Positions 4,842-6,316 of a DNA stretch of 6,316 nucleotides are shown here, in pieces. Each line of letters opens with the position of its first letter. Position 1 is the stretch's first letter. The notes below the pieces were generated by a model. The model had not been told where the DNA came from. It saw only the letters and a program-made list of their open reading frames with translations, and did no database searches. The stretch is from positions 5,030 through 11,345 of the forward strand of contig MEWM01000082.1 in NCBI GenBank assembly GCA_001775355.1, in the 5' to 3' direction. Position numbers and translations under genes: made by a program. Source of the stretch: a candidate division Zixibacteria bacterium RBG_16_43_9 (lineage in GTDB: Bacteria > Zixibacteria > MSB-5A5 > RBG-16-43-9).

Positions 4842-5612
4842 TCACTTTATAATCCCTCTTTCGCTTTTTTCAATAAATTCTATGAGATGTTTTATTTCAG
4901 GAAGAGGCTCGATTTCGGATTTGATTTTCTCTACTGCCTGGGTTGTGTTATACTGTGATTGAAATAGGATCCTGCAGGCTTTCTTCAAAGCCAGAATGGT
5001 ATCTGCGGAGAAATTTCTCCTTTTTAGACCGATGATATTTAGTCCCATATAACGCAAAGGATATCCTCCAGCTAAGATATAAGGAGGAACGTCCTTGGGA
5101 ACCCGGAACCCTCCCCCGATGATGGAGTGGGCTCCGATTCGGGTGAACTGGTGAACCGGAACCACTCCGCCGATGATGGCGTAATCCTCAACCTCCACGT
5201 GACCTGCTATATTGACCGAGTTAGCTAAGATAACATTGTTTCCGATTATGCAGTCGTGAGCTATGTGAGCATACATCATTATGAAACAATTAGAGCCAAC
5301 AGTGACTTTCCCCCGATGTCGGGTACCGCGATTTATTGTAGCATATTCCCGGATTACGGTATTTTCGCCAATCTCCAGAAAAGTCTTTTCTCCACCGAAC
5401 TTCAAATCCTGAGGAGGGGTCCCTAAAACAGCGCCGTGATGAACCTTGCAGTTTCTTTCAATGATTGTGCCTGAGTCGATCAGAACATTAGAGCCTATCT
5501 GCACGTTATCCCCGATCCGGACACCTTCATTGATTATGGTATAAGGACCAATGGAGATATTTTTGCCTAATTCGGCTTTAGGGTCGACTATAGCGGTTGG
5601 ATGAATATTCAT
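4842..5612 (-). CDS. lpxA: Acyl-ACP--UDP-N-acetylglucosamine O-acyltransferase
   Basis: LpxA starts lipid A synthesis by moving an (R)-3-hydroxyacyl group from ACP to UDP-GlcNAc in the cytoplasm, as a left-handed parallel beta-helix trimer. It has 256 residues (E. coli 262). Hexapeptide repeats fill about residues 1-170. Seen landmarks: HPTAIVDP at 4-11, PQDLKFGGE at 67-75, AHIAHDC at 115-121 with catalytic His119 (E. coli His125), AGHVEVED at 136-143, VHQF at 153-156, and the helical C-terminal part beginning near PPYIL and LNIIGLKRR (191-199). Gly167 aligns with the E. coli acyl-chain ruler Gly173, which points to a longer chain such as C14; this is inference. The upstream leader is pyrimidine-rich and has no Shine-Dalgarno sequence, but an in-frame TAA nine codons upstream excludes a longer start. 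It follows lpxC-fabZ by 37 bases and is probably on the same transcript. Confidence 0.97.
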   Translation of the reverse strand: MNIHPTAIVDPKAELGKNISIGPYTIINEGVRIGDNVQIGSNVLIDSGTIIERNCKVHHGAVLGTPPQDLKFGGEKTFLEIGENTVIREYATINRGTRHRGKVTVGSNCFIMMYAHIAHDCIIGNNVILANSVNIAGHVEVEDYAIIGGVVPVHQFTRIGAHSIIGGGFRVPKDVPPYILAGGYPLRYMGLNIIGLKRRNFSADTILALKKACRILFQSQYNTTQAVEKIKSEIEPLPEIKHLIEFIEKSERGIIK

Positions 5613-5649
5613 TGGAGATGAAAAAAGGAAGAAGGGTTAAGCTTAAAGG

Positions 5650-6316
5650 CTATTTATCCATTATGGTTGCTAAAAGGATTGCCTCTGCTGCCAGCTCCTC
5701 ACCTAAGAAGGCTTTTCCCTTCATCTTGCAGGCCCCTCCTTTTCTATATTGAATCATATCCAGCTCAAAACGAAGCTGGTCTCCAGGTAAGACCGGCTTT
5801 CTGAACCTGACCTCATCCATTCCCATAAAGTAGACCACCTTTTCTTCCGGGTTATCAACTGTGTTCAATAAAAGGATTCCACCTGCCTGAGCCATGGCCT
5901 CGATTATCAACACCCCGGGCATAATAGGATGATCCGGAAAATGTCCCACAAAAAAAGGCTCATTCAGGGTGACGTTCTTAATTGCCACTACCCTTTCCTT
6001 GGGGATTATATCTATGACCCTGTCCACCAGCAGGAAAGGATAGCGGTGAGGCATTATCTTCTGGATAGCCCTGGCATCTAAAAGATAATCCCCTTTTTTT
6101 ATTTTCTCCTGATATTTGCTGGCTATAAGTTTCTTCTCATAAAGCTGGTGCAGTTTCTTGACTAAAGCCACATTAGCCGCATGACCTGATCTGGCAGCTA
6201 AGATATGGGCTTTTAACGGCACGCCGATCAGGGAAAGGTCACCCAAAAGGTCCAAAGCCTTATGCCTGGCAGGCTCATTATAAAATCTCAGGGGAACGTC
6301 ATTCAGGATGCCGGTC
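5650..6316 (-). CDS. Bifunctional LpxC-FabZ fusion (UDP-3-O-acyl-GlcNAc deacetylase / 3-hydroxyacyl-ACP dehydratase), 5' part outside window
   Basis: The reading frame stays open to the window edge, giving 221 residues. Residues 1-60 are the LpxC C-terminus: RHKALD at 17-22 supplies His18 and Asp22 as zinc ligands (E. coli His238, Asp242), GDLSLIG at 25-31, and SGHA at 43-46 with the catalytic-type His45. After a short charged linker (about 58-77) comes FabZ: IMPHRYPFLLVDRV at 87-100, GHFPDHPIMPGVLIIEAMAQ at 124-143 with catalytic His125 and Glu139, and the closing hot-dog fold. LpxC is the committed zinc-dependent step of lipid A synthesis; FabZ dehydrates 3-hydroxyacyl-ACP. Such fusions are known in Bacteroidetes and related phyla. 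An internal TTG at 6255 is not a real start, because LpxC homology continues upstream of it. About 240 N-terminal LpxC residues are missing. Confidence 0.96.
   Translation of the reverse strand, partial: TGILNDVPLRFYNEPARHKALDLLGDLSLIGVPLKAHILAARSGHAANVALVKKLHQLYEKKLIASKYQEKIKKGDYLLDARAIQKIMPHRYPFLLVDRVIDIIPKERVVAIKNVTLNEPFFVGHFPDHPIMPGVLIIEAMAQAGGILLLNTVDNPEEKVVYFMGMDEVRFRKPVLPGDQLRFELDMIQYRKGGACKMKGKAFLGEELAAEAILLATIMDK

Noticed and set aside
4774..4962. Plus-strand open frame of 62 codons spanning the end of the repeat region
   Set aside because: Half of it is antisense to the lpxA C-terminus and the rest runs through the terminator hairpin. There is no ribosome binding site and no recognisable domain.
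6253..6255. TTG at 6255 as start of a stand-alone FabZ
   Set aside because: In-frame LpxC sequence with zinc ligands RHKALD continues upstream across this codon to the window edge.

Overview
This window reads as a lipid A / Kdo (Raetz pathway) locus of a Gram-negative bacterium. All genes lie on the minus strand. In transcription order, from high to low coordinates, they are: the 3' part of an lpxC-fabZ fusion, lpxA, a 790-base stretch without genes that is packed with short palindromic repeats, a Gfo/Idh/MocA-family oxidoreductase, lpxB, a DUF374 (LpxJ-like) acyltransferase, and waaA/kdtA, which lacks only its last few codons at the window edge. The LpxC-FabZ fusion is known from Bacteroidetes, Chlorobi and relatives (FCB group). 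Together with the gene order and the many repeats, it suggests an FCB-type or related, probably uncultivated lineage; a genus cannot be named from the sequence.

Right part (4842-6316). LpxC-FabZ couples UDP-3-O-acyl-GlcNAc deacetylase to the (3R)-hydroxyacyl-ACP dehydratase, two enzymes that compete for hydroxyacyl-ACP between lipid A and fatty acid synthesis. LpxA follows after 37 bases and makes the substrate of LpxC. A GTAG-headed hairpin followed by a T-rich tract begins three bases after the lpxA stop and probably ends this transcript.

Middle (4039-4841). This is the most unusual part. At least ten different short palindromes stand almost end to end. Most carry the tetranucleotide GTAG directly, or within a few bases, 5' of the stem, on one strand or the other. 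A GTAG head plus hairpin is the known layout of REP elements mobilised by REP-associated tyrosine transposases (RAYTs). Several stem families share the same head, some occur as head-to-head pairs, and two families occur twice. A separate palindromic element of about 96 bases, with GTCATTGCGAG ends, lies between a likely promoter and the next gene.

Left part (1-4038). The oxidoreductase, lpxB, the DUF374 gene and waaA are tightly packed: ATGA overlaps at two junctions and one base between genes at the third. They probably form one translationally coupled unit. LpxB makes the lipid A disaccharide, WaaA adds Kdo, and the DUF374 protein is a candidate late acyltransferase. The oxidoreductase occupies the place next to lpxB where some genomes carry the UDP-diacylglucosamine hydrolase lpxI. 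It may be a GnnA-like UDP-GlcNAc 3-dehydrogenase, but no partner aminotransferase is present. No lpxH, lpxI, lpxD or lpxK is seen in this window.
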